Positions 1 to 6,643 of a stretch of 9,703 bases of DNA are shown here, piece by piece. The translations under genes were made by a program, and so were the position numbers. Within the stretch, counting starts at the first letter, position 1. Every line of letters starts with the position of its first letter. Below the pieces are notes generated by a model. It worked only from the letters and a program-made list of their open reading frames with translations. It had not been told where the DNA came from and searched no databases. The DNA is from Anaerolineae bacterium (GTDB lineage: Bacteria > Chloroflexota > Anaerolineae > B4-G1 > SLSP01): assembly GCA_018055515.1 (NCBI GenBank), contig JAGPHL010000030.1, positions 3,175 to 12,877 of the forward strand. Direction: 5' to 3'.

Positions 1-128
1 TGCTGGTCCAGCAGACGGACACGGCCCTCTTCCCTACGGGACGCATCGGCATCGGCGGCGCGACCTACGACGACGCCCCGGTGACCCTCTGCCTGGATAA
101 TTTGATGGTGTGGCGGATAGAGAAATAA
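1..128 (+). CDS. C-terminal end of a LamG/DUF1080-like (concanavalin fold) domain protein, partial
   Basis: The frame starting at base 3 is open to a TAA at 126-128 and gives 41 codons. Two stretches stand out: GRIGIGGATYDD, and the ending LCLDNLMVWRIEK. The pattern of a G-x-I/V-G-x strand, then an acidic turn, then a (F/L)DN-hydrophobic-V-hydrophobic strand at the very C-terminus is typical of the last two strands of concanavalin-like/LamG or 3-keto-disaccharide hydrolase (DUF1080) domains, which often end bacterial surface or sensor proteins. The rest of the gene lies outside the window, so full architecture and function cannot be judged. It is followed at once by a repeat-rich spacer and is probably not in the same transcription unit as the next gene. 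Confidence 0.6.
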   Translation, partial: LVQQTDTALFPTGRIGIGGATYDDAPVTLCLDNLMVWRIEK

Positions 129-136
129 ACCGTGAG

Positions 137-170
137 AATGGGTAATGGGGGAAGGGTAATGGGTAATGAG
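137..170 (-). repeat. Inverted copy of the CCCATTA heptamer repeat family
   Basis: On the minus strand this stretch reads as CATTACCC units. Bases 137-161 reverse-complemented match 7353-7377 at 24 of 25 positions. It begins 9 nt after the stop codon of the upstream partial gene and is in the opposite orientation to the arrays at 7316-7410 and 9501-9602. The TGGATGC heptamers that accompany those two arrays are not visible here. Confidence 0.7.
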
Positions 171-178
171 AAATTCTG

Positions 179-207
179 ATCCATGAGCTCCGTGTCCATC
201 CATGAGC
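179..207 (+). repeat. Short direct repeat ATCCATGAGC x2
   Basis: The 10-mer ATCCATGAGC occurs at 179-188 and again at 198-207, 19 bp apart. It lies in the same spacer as the other degenerate repeats. No function can be assigned. Confidence 0.5.
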
Positions 208-260
208 CATTTTCTGATGAACGTGCCAATGTAGACACGTGTGATTCGCCGACGTGGACA

Positions 261-365
261 CGTGGGCACGGATTCCATTTTCCGAGGAGTTAACATGTTC
301 CCGCGGCACACCACCGCAAATGAAAATGACGTAGGCGCGTGGGCACGGGTTCTATTTTCTGAGAA
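261..365 (+). repeat. Imperfect 28-bp direct repeat in the spacer upstream of the radical-SAM-like gene
   Basis: Bases 261-288 and 338-365 agree at 24 of 28 positions, both starting CGTGGGCACGG and running through ATTTTC(C/T)GAG. The block TTTTCCGAGGAG at the end of the first copy appears again at 400-411, just before the start codon at 420. Two CACGTG palindromes, at 236-241 and 259-264, lie 23 bp apart just upstream. The region looks built from duplicated RBS-bearing modules. Whether the palindromes are an operator is unknown. Confidence 0.6.
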
Positions 366-423
366 GATCACTTACGCATTACGCATTACGCATTACGTGT
401 TTTCCGAGGAGGACGCAAAATGA
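295..423 (+). CDS. Possible 42-aa small ORF overlapping the next gene by ATGA
   Basis: ATG at 295 follows a good Shine-Dalgarno sequence, GAGGAG at 284-289, spaced 5 nt. The frame stays open to TGA at 421-423, overlapping the ATG at 420 in an ATGA arrangement typical of translational coupling. The predicted peptide starts MFPRHTTANE and ends YVFSEEDAK. It has no cysteine, no signal peptide and no family I recognise. Against it being real, its middle (TYALRITHYV) is encoded by the TTACGCA tandem repeat at 372-397, and the surrounding spacer is otherwise repetitive, non-coding-looking DNA. It could be a leader peptide, a short precursor-like peptide or chance. Confidence 0.2.
   Translation: MFPRHTTANENDVGAWARVLFSEKITYALRITHYVFSEEDAK
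372..397 (+). repeat. TTACGCA heptamer tandem repeat, 3.7 copies
   Basis: Three exact TTACGCA units at 372-378, 379-385 and 386-392 are followed by a partial TTACG at 393-397. The unit differs by one base from a rotation of CCCATTA (ATTACGC versus ATTACCC) and keeps the same 7-bp period as the other arrays in the window. Confidence 0.8.
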
Positions 424-1718
424 AATTCACAGACCGGCTACAACAGCTCTACGCCCGCTTCCGTCCCCAAGAGCCGGTGACGCTGGCCCCCGGCATGAGC
501 CATCTGCTGTGGGAAACGGAGCACGGCGTCACGCGCTTCCATTTGCGAGTCGAACGTGACGGCAGCGGCCTGCTCATCGCCAACGCCGCGGCCGCGGCGC
601 GACTGTCCCCTTCCGGCGTCCTCATCGCCAAAGCGCTGCTGGAAGGACGCGACGAAAGCGAGATCCTCGACTCCCTCAAGGCCACCTTCCGGGGCGCCGC
701 GCCGGAGCTCATGCGGCACGACATCGCCGCCGTGCACAATCTCCTGCAACAGCTCGCGGCCCCCGGCGACGCCTATCCCGTTTTCAATCTCGAAGACGCC
801 GCGCTCGCCCCCACCGGTGCGGAACTGATCGCGCCGCTGCAAGCCGCCGTGCCGCTCGCTCCGCCCGACATCCTCCGTCCCCTCCTGAAGCGGCTCTGGG
901 AAGTCAACATCCCGCATGTGACCTTCTTCGCGCCGACCAGCTTTGATCCCGCCGACCTGGTCCATGCCGTAGAACACGCGGAAGACCTCGGCATGATCGC
1001 CGGCGTGCGGGCGCTGGCCTCCGCCCTGCTCACCGAGGGCCTGCTCAACGATCTGCGCGTCGCGGGCGTAGATCACGTCACCTTCCCCTACGCCGCGCTG
1101 GATATCGGCACTCACGATGCGCTGTTCGGCGCCGGCGACCATCAAGCCGCCGACGTCGTGCTCGCCTGGCTGGAAGAGAACGGCATCTGCGCCAATATCG
1201 AGATCCCCTTGATCGAAGGCGCCCTGTCCCAGCTTGAGCCCACCATCCACAGCCTGCTCAGTCGGGGCGCCGATACCTTCTCCTTTGTGGCCTATGTGAC
1301 CGCCGATCCGGCGCTCGTGGAACAGCACGACGGCGCGCTGAGCGCCGAAGCGATGCCGCAGACCGCCGCCATCGTCGAGGAAATCGCCCATGACGTGCAG
1401 GCGCGTTTCCTCTGGGAACCTCCCGTGGAGCGCGACCCGGCGCAGACACTGGCGGAACAGCTGCAGCAAGGGCCACGCTGCGCGGGCGATGTGGCCGTGC
1501 GCGTGGAAGCCGACGGGCGCGTCATCCCGCCGCGAGGACCCTATCACAGCGCCGGGAACCTGCTCCACGACGATTGGGAGTTCATCTGGAACCACGAGGC
1601 CTTCCGCCGCTATCGCGAGCGCGTCGCGGCCCCCACCCGCTGCGAGATTTGCCCCGGCCTCGTCATCTGCGCCGCCGATTGCCCGCGAGAACGCAGCGGC
1701 TGGGCGCAAAAAGCGTGA
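420..1718 (+). CDS. PqqD-like / degenerate radical SAM-like / SPASM domain protein
   Basis: 432 aa. The ATG at 420 follows GAGGAGG (406-412), spaced 7 nt. Residues about 50-118 resemble a PqqD-type peptide-binding domain (LSPSGVLIAKALLEG, then ESEILDSL, then a D-x-x-x-V-x-x-L-L helix). Residues about 145-292 align with the middle of a radical SAM TIM barrel, with PHVTF at 165-169 and HAEDLGM at 186-192. Residues about 350-422 are a SPASM-like domain: C354, ADGRVIPP, SAGNLL, DDWEFIW, then C408, C411, C417 and C421. The first cysteine in the whole protein is C257, so the CX3CX2C motif for the SAM-binding 4Fe-4S cluster is absent. The usual GGEP motif is replaced by APTS at 171-174, and the usual SPASM Pro-Cys is Pro-Pro (370-371). 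It is therefore probably not a working radical SAM enzyme, and may be a recognition or scaffold partner. It leads a likely operon with the next two genes. Related Chloroflexota proteins lacking the cluster motif are recalled, not searched. Confidence 0.8.
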   Translation: MKFTDRLQQLYARFRPQEPVTLAPGMSHLLWETEHGVTRFHLRVERDGSGLLIANAAAAARLSPSGVLIAKALLEGRDESEILDSLKATFRGAAPELMRHDIAAVHNLLQQLAAPGDAYPVFNLEDAALAPTGAELIAPLQAAVPLAPPDILRPLLKRLWEVNIPHVTFFAPTSFDPADLVHAVEHAEDLGMIAGVRALASALLTEGLLNDLRVAGVDHVTFPYAALDIGTHDALFGAGDHQAADVVLAWLEENGICANIEIPLIEGALSQLEPTIHSLLSRGADTFSFVAYVTADPALVEQHDGALSAEAMPQTAAIVEEIAHDVQARFLWEPPVERDPAQTLAEQLQQGPRCAGDVAVRVEADGRVIPPRGPYHSAGNLLHDDWEFIWNHEAFRRYRERVAAPTRCEICPGLVICAADCPRERSGWAQKA

Positions 1719-1761
1719 AACTCCCAGCTTGCGGAGCACGTATACTAGGAGGGAGGTAACC

Positions 1762-3657
1762 ATGAAACGCACAAATCACCTTCTCTACAGTCTGATGTTG
1801 CTGTTCCTGCTGTTGCTGCCGCTGGGAGGACACCAGTCCGCGGTGGCGCAGAGCTATGTCTTTGAGGTGCCCGAGCTGCGGATGCAGGTCTACGTGCAAC
1901 CCGACGCCTCGGTCAAAATCGAATATGACATCACCTTCCACAACCTGGGGGAGACGATTGACGTTGTGGACATCGGCACGCCGCATGAGAATTACGACCT
2001 CAACAACATGAGCGCCTCGATGAACGGCGTGAGCCTGAGCGACATTCGCAAGTCCACGTACATTGACACCGGCGTCGAAATCCACCTCGGCAGCCAGGCC
2101 ATCCCCAGCGGCGGCACCGGCGTTCTGCACTTCGAGTTTACCATGCCGGACATGGTGTATCAGGACACCACCCGCAAGGAATACGCCTCGCTGCAAATCA
2201 CCCCCACCTGGTTCGACAGCAGCTCCGTGAGTGGCAACACCGCCATCTGGATCGCCATTCACCTGCCGGAAGGCGTCCAGCCGGATGACGTCCTGTACCA
2301 GAAGGTCGAGTTCACCCAAAAGGCCATTTTCCAGGGGCACGTCGTCGCCGTCTGGAATTGGGAAAAGGGAAACGCGACCCAGCCGTATCTCGTCGGCGTC
2401 TCCTTCCCCCAGACAGTCATGACGCGCGTGGTCAAAATGACGCTCGCGGACCTGATCACCAAGTGGATGGAGGACAATCCCAGCGCGCGGCTCATCATGG
2501 GAGCGATCCAGGCCGTGCTGTTTGGCGTGTTGTTCTTCCGCTTCACGGGGGGCACCGGCTGCACCCTCTTCGGGATCCTGCTGGTGGGGCTGGCGATTTT
2601 GATCATCAGCAGCCCGCTGGCGCAGGTCATCGCGCTGCCGCTGCTCATCCTGCTGGTCATCATCAACGAGTGGCATCTGAGCCGCCGCAAAAAGACCTAC
2701 CTGCCGCCCATCGCGGAAGTCGAAGGCGGCGGCATCAAGCGCGGGCTGACCGCGCCCGAAGCGGCCACGCTGCTCGAAATGCCGCTCAACAAAATCCTCA
2801 CCCTCGTCATCTTTGGCCTGCTCTCCAAGGGCGTGCTGAAGCAAGTCCAGGATGACCCGCTCAAGGTGGAGGTCGCCGAGCCGTTCCGCACCCTCTCTAA
2901 CCCCAATCTGAAAACGGCGAAGAGCCGCCTGGAAGCCCGCCGGCAGGCCGCGCAGAACTCGAACACCGTGATTCACAAATACGAGGAGCCTTTCCTCGAT
3001 CTGATCGAAAAATATCCTCAGAAAGCAGTGAAGGACATTGACTTCGGTCCGGCAATGTCGGAGCTGATCACCGAGACGGCCAAGAAGATGAAAGGCTTCG
3101 ACCTTTCAGACACGAAAGAGTACTATCAGCGCATCATCGAGCGCGCCTGGCAACAGGCGCAATCTCTCGGCGAGATTCCGCAGCGCGAGGAATACCTCGA
3201 CAAGTACCTGCCCTGGGTGATGATGAACGACAACTACCCCACCGTGCTCACCGCTGGCGGCTACAATTATTGGCCCGTTTGGATCCGCCGCTCGCGCCCG
3301 GTCGTCATCGGCAGTGGCAGCGGCGGCGGACTGCCGGCGCCGGCCTCCGGCAGCAGCCGGCCCGCGGCGGGCGGACGGACGACGCTGGGCGATGTCGGTT
3401 CCTCCTTTGCCGGTTGGGCGCAGGCGACGGCGAGCGGTTTGGCGGGCGCCATCCTGCCCGGCTCGCTCAAAGTGCCGGGGGTCAAAGGCGGCGTGCTCGA
3501 TCTCAGCGGCATGGACAAAGTCACCGGCGACATCTTCGAAGCGATGGCCAAGAGCTCCTCGAGCGGTGGACGCAGCGGCGGAGGCGGCGGACACAGTTGC
3601 GCCTGCGCCTGCGCCGGGTGCGCTTGCGCCTGCGCCTGCGCGGGCGGCGGCAGATAG
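1762..3657 (+). CDS. DUF2207-like membrane protein with a C-terminal Cys-Ala repeat tail
   Basis: 631 aa from ATG 1762, chosen for the strong SD AGGAGGGAGG just upstream and the signal peptide it exposes; the open frame reaches further 5' only as a shadow of the previous gene. Residues 1-30 are a signal peptide (basic start, leucine-rich core, AVA-Q near 27-30). Residues 31-230 are an extracytoplasmic, beta-rich DUF2207-like domain. Hydrophobic segments at about 244-260, 267-283 and 287-303 are followed by RRKK (308-311), which places the C-terminal half in the cytoplasm by the positive-inside rule. Residues 325-375 look like the winged-helix-like DUF2207 C-terminal part (RGLTAPEAATLLEM, then GLLSKGVL). 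After a Gly/Ser/Pro-rich linker (515-610) comes (Cys-Ala)3-Gly-(Cys-Ala)4-Gly3-Arg. The seven tail cysteines (613, 615, 617, 620, 622, 624, 626) contrast with a single other one (C267). Position after a PqqD/SPASM protein and before a methyltransferase suggests the tail is a modification substrate or metal ligand. The exact function is unknown. Confidence 0.8.
   Translation: MKRTNHLLYSLMLLFLLLLPLGGHQSAVAQSYVFEVPELRMQVYVQPDASVKIEYDITFHNLGETIDVVDIGTPHENYDLNNMSASMNGVSLSDIRKSTYIDTGVEIHLGSQAIPSGGTGVLHFEFTMPDMVYQDTTRKEYASLQITPTWFDSSSVSGNTAIWIAIHLPEGVQPDDVLYQKVEFTQKAIFQGHVVAVWNWEKGNATQPYLVGVSFPQTVMTRVVKMTLADLITKWMEDNPSARLIMGAIQAVLFGVLFFRFTGGTGCTLFGILLVGLAILIISSPLAQVIALPLLILLVIINEWHLSRRKKTYLPPIAEVEGGGIKRGLTAPEAATLLEMPLNKILTLVIFGLLSKGVLKQVQDDPLKVEVAEPFRTLSNPNLKTAKSRLEARRQAAQNSNTVIHKYEEPFLDLIEKYPQKAVKDIDFGPAMSELITETAKKMKGFDLSDTKEYYQRIIERAWQQAQSLGEIPQREEYLDKYLPWVMMNDNYPTVLTAGGYNYWPVWIRRSRPVVIGSGSGGGLPAPASGSSRPAAGGRTTLGDVGSSFAGWAQATASGLAGAILPGSLKVPGVKGGVLDLSGMDKVTGDIFEAMAKSSSSGGRSGGGGGHSCACACAGCACACACAGGGR
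3598..3639 (+). repeat. In-frame TGCGCC hexamer repeat encoding the Cys-Ala tail
   Basis: The 3' end of the membrane protein gene is a tandem of 6-bp TGCGCC-type units: three copies, a GGG (Gly) interruption, then four more copies with silent changes (TGCGCT, TGCGCG). Units encode Cys-Ala. The silent differences suggest it is kept at the protein level rather than being a fresh slippage product. A 6-bp unit can change number without breaking the frame. Confidence 0.85.
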
Positions 3658-3662
3658 TGCCC

Positions 3663-4394
3663 ATGGGCGCATCGGCGGCGCTGCCGTTGCCGGAGCAGCT
3701 GACGCTGCAAGCCCAGTGGCTCGCGCCCGCCCGCTCCCGTTTGCTGCGTGAAAGCGGCATCGCGCACCGGCAGCGCGTGTTGGACCTGGGCGCCGGCTAC
3801 GGCGCGGTGACGGCAGAGCTGACGCGCCGTGGAGACGGCAAAGTCGTCGCGCTGGAGCGGGAATTCGCGGCGCTCACCCATCCCCAAAGCACGTTCGCGG
3901 GCGCCTGGCGCGTGTGCGGCGACGCCCGCGAACTCCCCTTCGCTGCGCGCAGCTTCGATCTCGCGCTGAGCCAGTGCACGTTGCTGTGGACGGCGCCGCT
4001 CGACGCTGCGGTCGCCGAACTGGCGCGCGTGCTGGCGCCCGGCGGCGTGCTGCTCGCGCTCGAACCGGATTACGGCGGCCTGATCGAATATCCGCCCGCC
4101 CTGGCCACCCGCTCTCTGTGGCTGGCGGCGCTGTCGCGCGCGGGCGCCAATCCCCTCGTCGGGCGGACCCTGCCCGGCCTGCTCGCGGCGCAGGGATTTA
4201 ACGTGCGCGTGCGGCTCTTCGAAGTGTTACCTCCGCCGGCCCCCGAGCGCTTCGCTTTCCTGGAAGGGCTGCCGCTCACCCAGGAAGAACGCACGGCGCT
4301 GAGCTCCATCGAACATCAAGCGCGAGCGCTCAAGGGACCCTGGTCGCAAATCGCGCATCTGCCCTTCTTCTTGATCACCGCTGTCAGGGACTGA
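3663..4394 (+). CDS. Class I SAM-dependent methyltransferase
   Basis: 243 aa from ATG 3663. Motif I, VLDLGAGYG (39-47), binds S-adenosylmethionine. The acidic residue after strand 2 is in VVALERE (61-67). GDARELPF plus FDLALSQ (86-104) forms the motif II/III region, and LAPGGVLLALEPDYGG (124-139) is the post-motif strand typical of the Methyltransf_11 (UbiE-like) group. The substrate cannot be read from the sequence. The gene begins 5 nt after the stop of the membrane protein gene. An in-frame GTG at 3657 overlaps that stop by one base (TAGTG), so it could also be the start. No strong SD is present, so translation is probably coupled to the upstream gene. The spacing makes it the third gene of the 420-4394 operon, which suggests action on the same target as the PqqD/SPASM-like protein, but a general small-molecule methyltransferase cannot be excluded. 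Confidence 0.85.
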   Translation: MGASAALPLPEQLTLQAQWLAPARSRLLRESGIAHRQRVLDLGAGYGAVTAELTRRGDGKVVALEREFAALTHPQSTFAGAWRVCGDARELPFAARSFDLALSQCTLLWTAPLDAAVAELARVLAPGGVLLALEPDYGGLIEYPPALATRSLWLAALSRAGANPLVGRTLPGLLAAQGFNVRVRLFEVLPPPAPERFAFLEGLPLTQEERTALSSIEHQARALKGPWSQIAHLPFFLITAVRD

Positions 4395-4417
4395 GGCGCT
4401 CCGTCGGCGCGGCATCT

Positions 4418-4445
4418 TTGCCTTTTCTGCGATTCCGGCTAAAAT
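4418..4445 (+). promoter_or_regulatory. Candidate sigma-70-type promoter of the RSH gene
   Basis: TTGCCT (4418-4423) and TAAAAT (4440-4445) are spaced by 16 bp. They lie in a locally AT-richer stretch after the methyltransferase stop. Transcription would start near 4452 and give a leader of about 210 nt before the RSH start codon. Confidence 0.45.
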
Positions 4446-4451
4446 AGACTC

Positions 4452-4662
4452 GATGAATCCGAAACCATTGGCGGTTTGTGATGATGACAGCCGACGGGAT
4501 TTCCACAGCGCAGGCCCGGCCTTGCCGGATTATCTTCATGGCGCGTGACTGCTGGCGTCAGCAGCCGCAGACGTTGCTGCTACCCGCTCTTCATTCAAAC
4601 CCCGCGCCGGTCTGGAAACAGGCGCGGGGTTTTGCTTTGGCGACGCCCGGGGAGAGCGACTC
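4452..4662 (+). promoter_or_regulatory. Structured leader (or small RNA) upstream of the RSH gene
   Basis: Three perfect hairpins can be drawn: CCGGC/GCCGG (4516-4528, 3-nt loop), CTGCTG/CAGCAG (4549-4564, GCGT loop), and the 12-bp terminator-like stem at 4597-4632. AGCAGC at 4560-4565 could instead pair with GCTGCT at 4576-4581, which would break the second hairpin. A 62-codon ORF (ATG 4478, TGA 4664-4666) runs through the region and overlaps the RSH start as ATGA. It has weak ribosome-binding context and no recognisable family. No known riboswitch or T-box consensus is recognised. The region could be an attenuator, a small RNA with its own terminator, or just a long leader. Confidence 0.35.
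4597..4636 (+). terminator. Terminator-like hairpin in the RSH leader
   Basis: A perfect 12-bp stem, AAACCCCGCGCC (4597-4608) with GGCGCGGGGTTT (4621-4632), has a 12-nt loop and runs into TTTTGCTTT. The T tract is short. It lies 30 nt before the RSH ATG and downstream of the candidate promoter, so it may act as an attenuator or end a short RNA. Confidence 0.5.
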
Positions 4663-6642
4663 ATGACCGGCACGACTGAACCGGAAGCTACCCTGGATCG
4701 GGTCGAGCACGCTTATCATCGCCTCAGCGCGATGCTGCAGTACCTGCCCGAGGCCGATCGGCTGCTGGTAGCAGACGCTTACCACGCGGCGCGAGAGGCT
4801 CACAACGGTCAGAACCGCAAATCCGGCGAGCCCTACATCTGCCATCCCCTCGCCATCGCGCAGACGCTGGCGCAAATGCGGATGGACGCGGCAAGCCTCG
4901 CCACGGCCCTCCTCCACGACGTGCTGGAGGACACTCCCCTCACCTACGAGGATCTGCGGCAGGAATTCGGCGTCGAAATCGCGCAACTGGTGTTGGGGCT
5001 GACCAAGTTCGACGAGCGCGTCGAGGCCCTCCGCACCCAACGACTGCAAAATCTGGGGCAGCTGTCCCCCGAACAACGCAACGCCGCCAGCCTGGGCAAT
5101 CTGTTCCTGGCGATGACCGCTGATTTGCGCGTCATTGTCATCAAACTCGCCGACCGGCTCCACAACATGCAGACCCTCGACGCCCTGAGGCCGGACAAAC
5201 GGCGGCGCATGGCCATCGAGACGGATGAGCTCTTCGTGCCCACGGCCACCCGCCTGGGGATCTGGTTCCTCAAGCAGCAGCTCAGCGACCTGTGCCTGAA
5301 AGAGCTGCACCCCGAAACTTACGCCGAAATCGAGGAGTTGCTCGCTGCCAACACGCGCTTGCTCGCCGGCGAGCTCGAAAGCACGCTCCAGCAACTGCGC
5401 GAGCACCTGCAGGCGTGCGGGCTGAACGCGACGGTGCTGCCGCTCGACAATCCCGTGTCCACCTACTACCGCAAGATCAAAGAACAGGGCGACGATCCCG
5501 CCCGCATCTACGACACCCTCCGGGTGTACGTCGTGGTCCCCACCCTGCCCGAATGTTACCTGGCACTCTGCTACGCCCATCAGCTGTGGCCCCCGCTGCG
5601 AGAGGAATTCCGGGATTACATCGCCGCGCCGGAACACGACCTGTACCGCGCTCTGCACACCACGGTGGTCGGCCCTCACGGCCATCGCGTGGAGATCCGC
5701 ATTTACACCGAACAGATGCGCCAGCTGGCGAAATACGGCATCGGCGTCTACCTGCAATACGGCCAGACCGAACCGCTGCCGCAGCTGTCGCTGCTCAAGG
5801 AAATCACCTCGCTGCTGGAGGAAGATCCGCAGACCTTCATCACGCAGCTCAAATCCGAGATGACGCCGCCGCGAATCCGCGTCTTCACCCCCAATGGCGA
5901 TGTGATCAGCCTGCCGGTCGGCGCCACCCCGCTGGATTTCGCCTACGCGATTCACACCGAGGTGGGGGATAAATGCCTGCGGGCGCTGGTCAACCACCAG
6001 CCCGTGCCACTGAACACGCCGCTGACCAACGGCGCCCAGGTGGAGATCATCACGAAGCTCGACCCCGGCCCCGAACGCAAGTGGATGGACACCGACCTGG
6101 GGTACGCGCGCCATCCCGACACCCTGCGCCGCCTCCGCCACTGGTTCGCCCGTCTGCCGCAGGCCGAATTAATCCAGCAAGGACGCGAGGTCATCGAAAA
6201 GGAAATCGCGCGTTGGGGAGAGTGTGACGGGTGGACGCCGGAGTCCATCGAGCGACTCGCGCGACGGCGCGGGCTGACGGTGGAGGATTTCTGCCTGCGC
6301 GTCGGGCGGGGGGACCTCCTGGCCGGGCCGCTGAGCGCGGCGATCCTCGACGAAGTGTTGGGAGGGACGCCGGGGCAGATTTACACCATCACCCTGGAAA
6401 TCTACGCGATGGACCGGCCGGGGCTGATGTTTGACGCCCTCAAAGTCGTCGTGGACGAGGGCCTGAACGTAGCGGACGCCTCCGCGCATCAAATCGAGGC
6501 GGAGGACCTCGCCGTGTTGCATTTCGTGATCAAAGAAAATAGCCGGGTGCTCGCGCGCATCGTGCACCGGATGGAAGAAGTCCGCAGCATGTTGCGCGTG
6601 CGCCGCATCCAAAGCCTGCCGAAAGTGTGGGAGGGATCCTGA
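4663..6642 (+). CDS. RelA/SpoT homolog (RSH), hydrolase intact, synthetase domain degenerate
   Basis: 659 aa; ATG 4663 with GGAG (4651-4654) spaced 8 nt. RSH proteins make and/or degrade (p)ppGpp. The N-terminal HD hydrolase keeps every key residue I can place: R52, H61 (YICHP), H85-D86 and E89-D90 (LLHDVLEDT), D164 and N168 (LADRLHN). The synthetase-like domain (about 255-370) keeps D284, Y328, H332 and E344 but has lost much of the active site. The GRPK...S/YRK segment reads PLDN...YRK, the DLxAVR arginine is Y289, PKPNGYQS is PEHDLYRA (323-330), QIRT is RIYT (346-349), and the AAHWxYK segment is GVYLQYG. TGS is at about 404-466 and a C-terminal ACT domain at about 574-648. The Cys-rich CC/ZFD segment usually found before ACT is absent, which fits the short length. 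I infer a (p)ppGpp hydrolase or sensor rather than a synthetase. The SRAP gene follows 1 nt later. Confidence 0.92.
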   Translation: MTGTTEPEATLDRVEHAYHRLSAMLQYLPEADRLLVADAYHAAREAHNGQNRKSGEPYICHPLAIAQTLAQMRMDAASLATALLHDVLEDTPLTYEDLRQEFGVEIAQLVLGLTKFDERVEALRTQRLQNLGQLSPEQRNAASLGNLFLAMTADLRVIVIKLADRLHNMQTLDALRPDKRRRMAIETDELFVPTATRLGIWFLKQQLSDLCLKELHPETYAEIEELLAANTRLLAGELESTLQQLREHLQACGLNATVLPLDNPVSTYYRKIKEQGDDPARIYDTLRVYVVVPTLPECYLALCYAHQLWPPLREEFRDYIAAPEHDLYRALHTTVVGPHGHRVEIRIYTEQMRQLAKYGIGVYLQYGQTEPLPQLSLLKEITSLLEEDPQTFITQLKSEMTPPRIRVFTPNGDVISLPVGATPLDFAYAIHTEVGDKCLRALVNHQPVPLNTPLTNGAQVEIITKLDPGPERKWMDTDLGYARHPDTLRRLRHWFARLPQAELIQQGREVIEKEIARWGECDGWTPESIERLARRRGLTVEDFCLRVGRGDLLAGPLSAAILDEVLGGTPGQIYTITLEIYAMDRPGLMFDALKVVVDEGLNVADASAHQIEAEDLAVLHFVIKENSRVLARIVHRMEEVRSMLRVRRIQSLPKVWEGS

Positions 6643-6643
6643 A

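Noticed and set aside
372..397. Tandem repeat considered as a CRISPR or iteron origin
   Set aside because: Units are 7 bp with no spacers and no replication gene nearby; it matches the heptamer family seen elsewhere in the window.
1741..1746. TATACT as a -10 box for the DUF2207-like gene
   Set aside because: It touches the Shine-Dalgarno sequence, and no -35 element lies at proper spacing, so a transcript from it would lack the ribosome-binding site.
438..1772. Long minus-strand ORF (444 codons) opposite the PqqD/SPASM gene
   Set aside because: It is a shadow frame of a GC-rich gene; the translation is low-complexity Gly/Arg/Glu-rich with no family features, while the + strand has recognisable domains.
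1663..2976. Minus-strand ORF of 437 codons opposite the DUF2207-like gene
   Set aside because: Overlaps a gene with signal peptide and membrane segments on the + strand; no motif is visible in the antisense translation.
4411..4426. GGCA-TCTT-TGCC followed by TTTT as terminator of the methyltransferase operon
   Set aside because: The stem is only 4 bp and overlaps the candidate promoter of the next gene, so support is too weak.
4591..6141. Minus-strand ORF of 516 codons opposite the RSH gene
   Set aside because: The + strand encodes clear HD, TGS and ACT domains here; the antisense frame shows only compositional bias.
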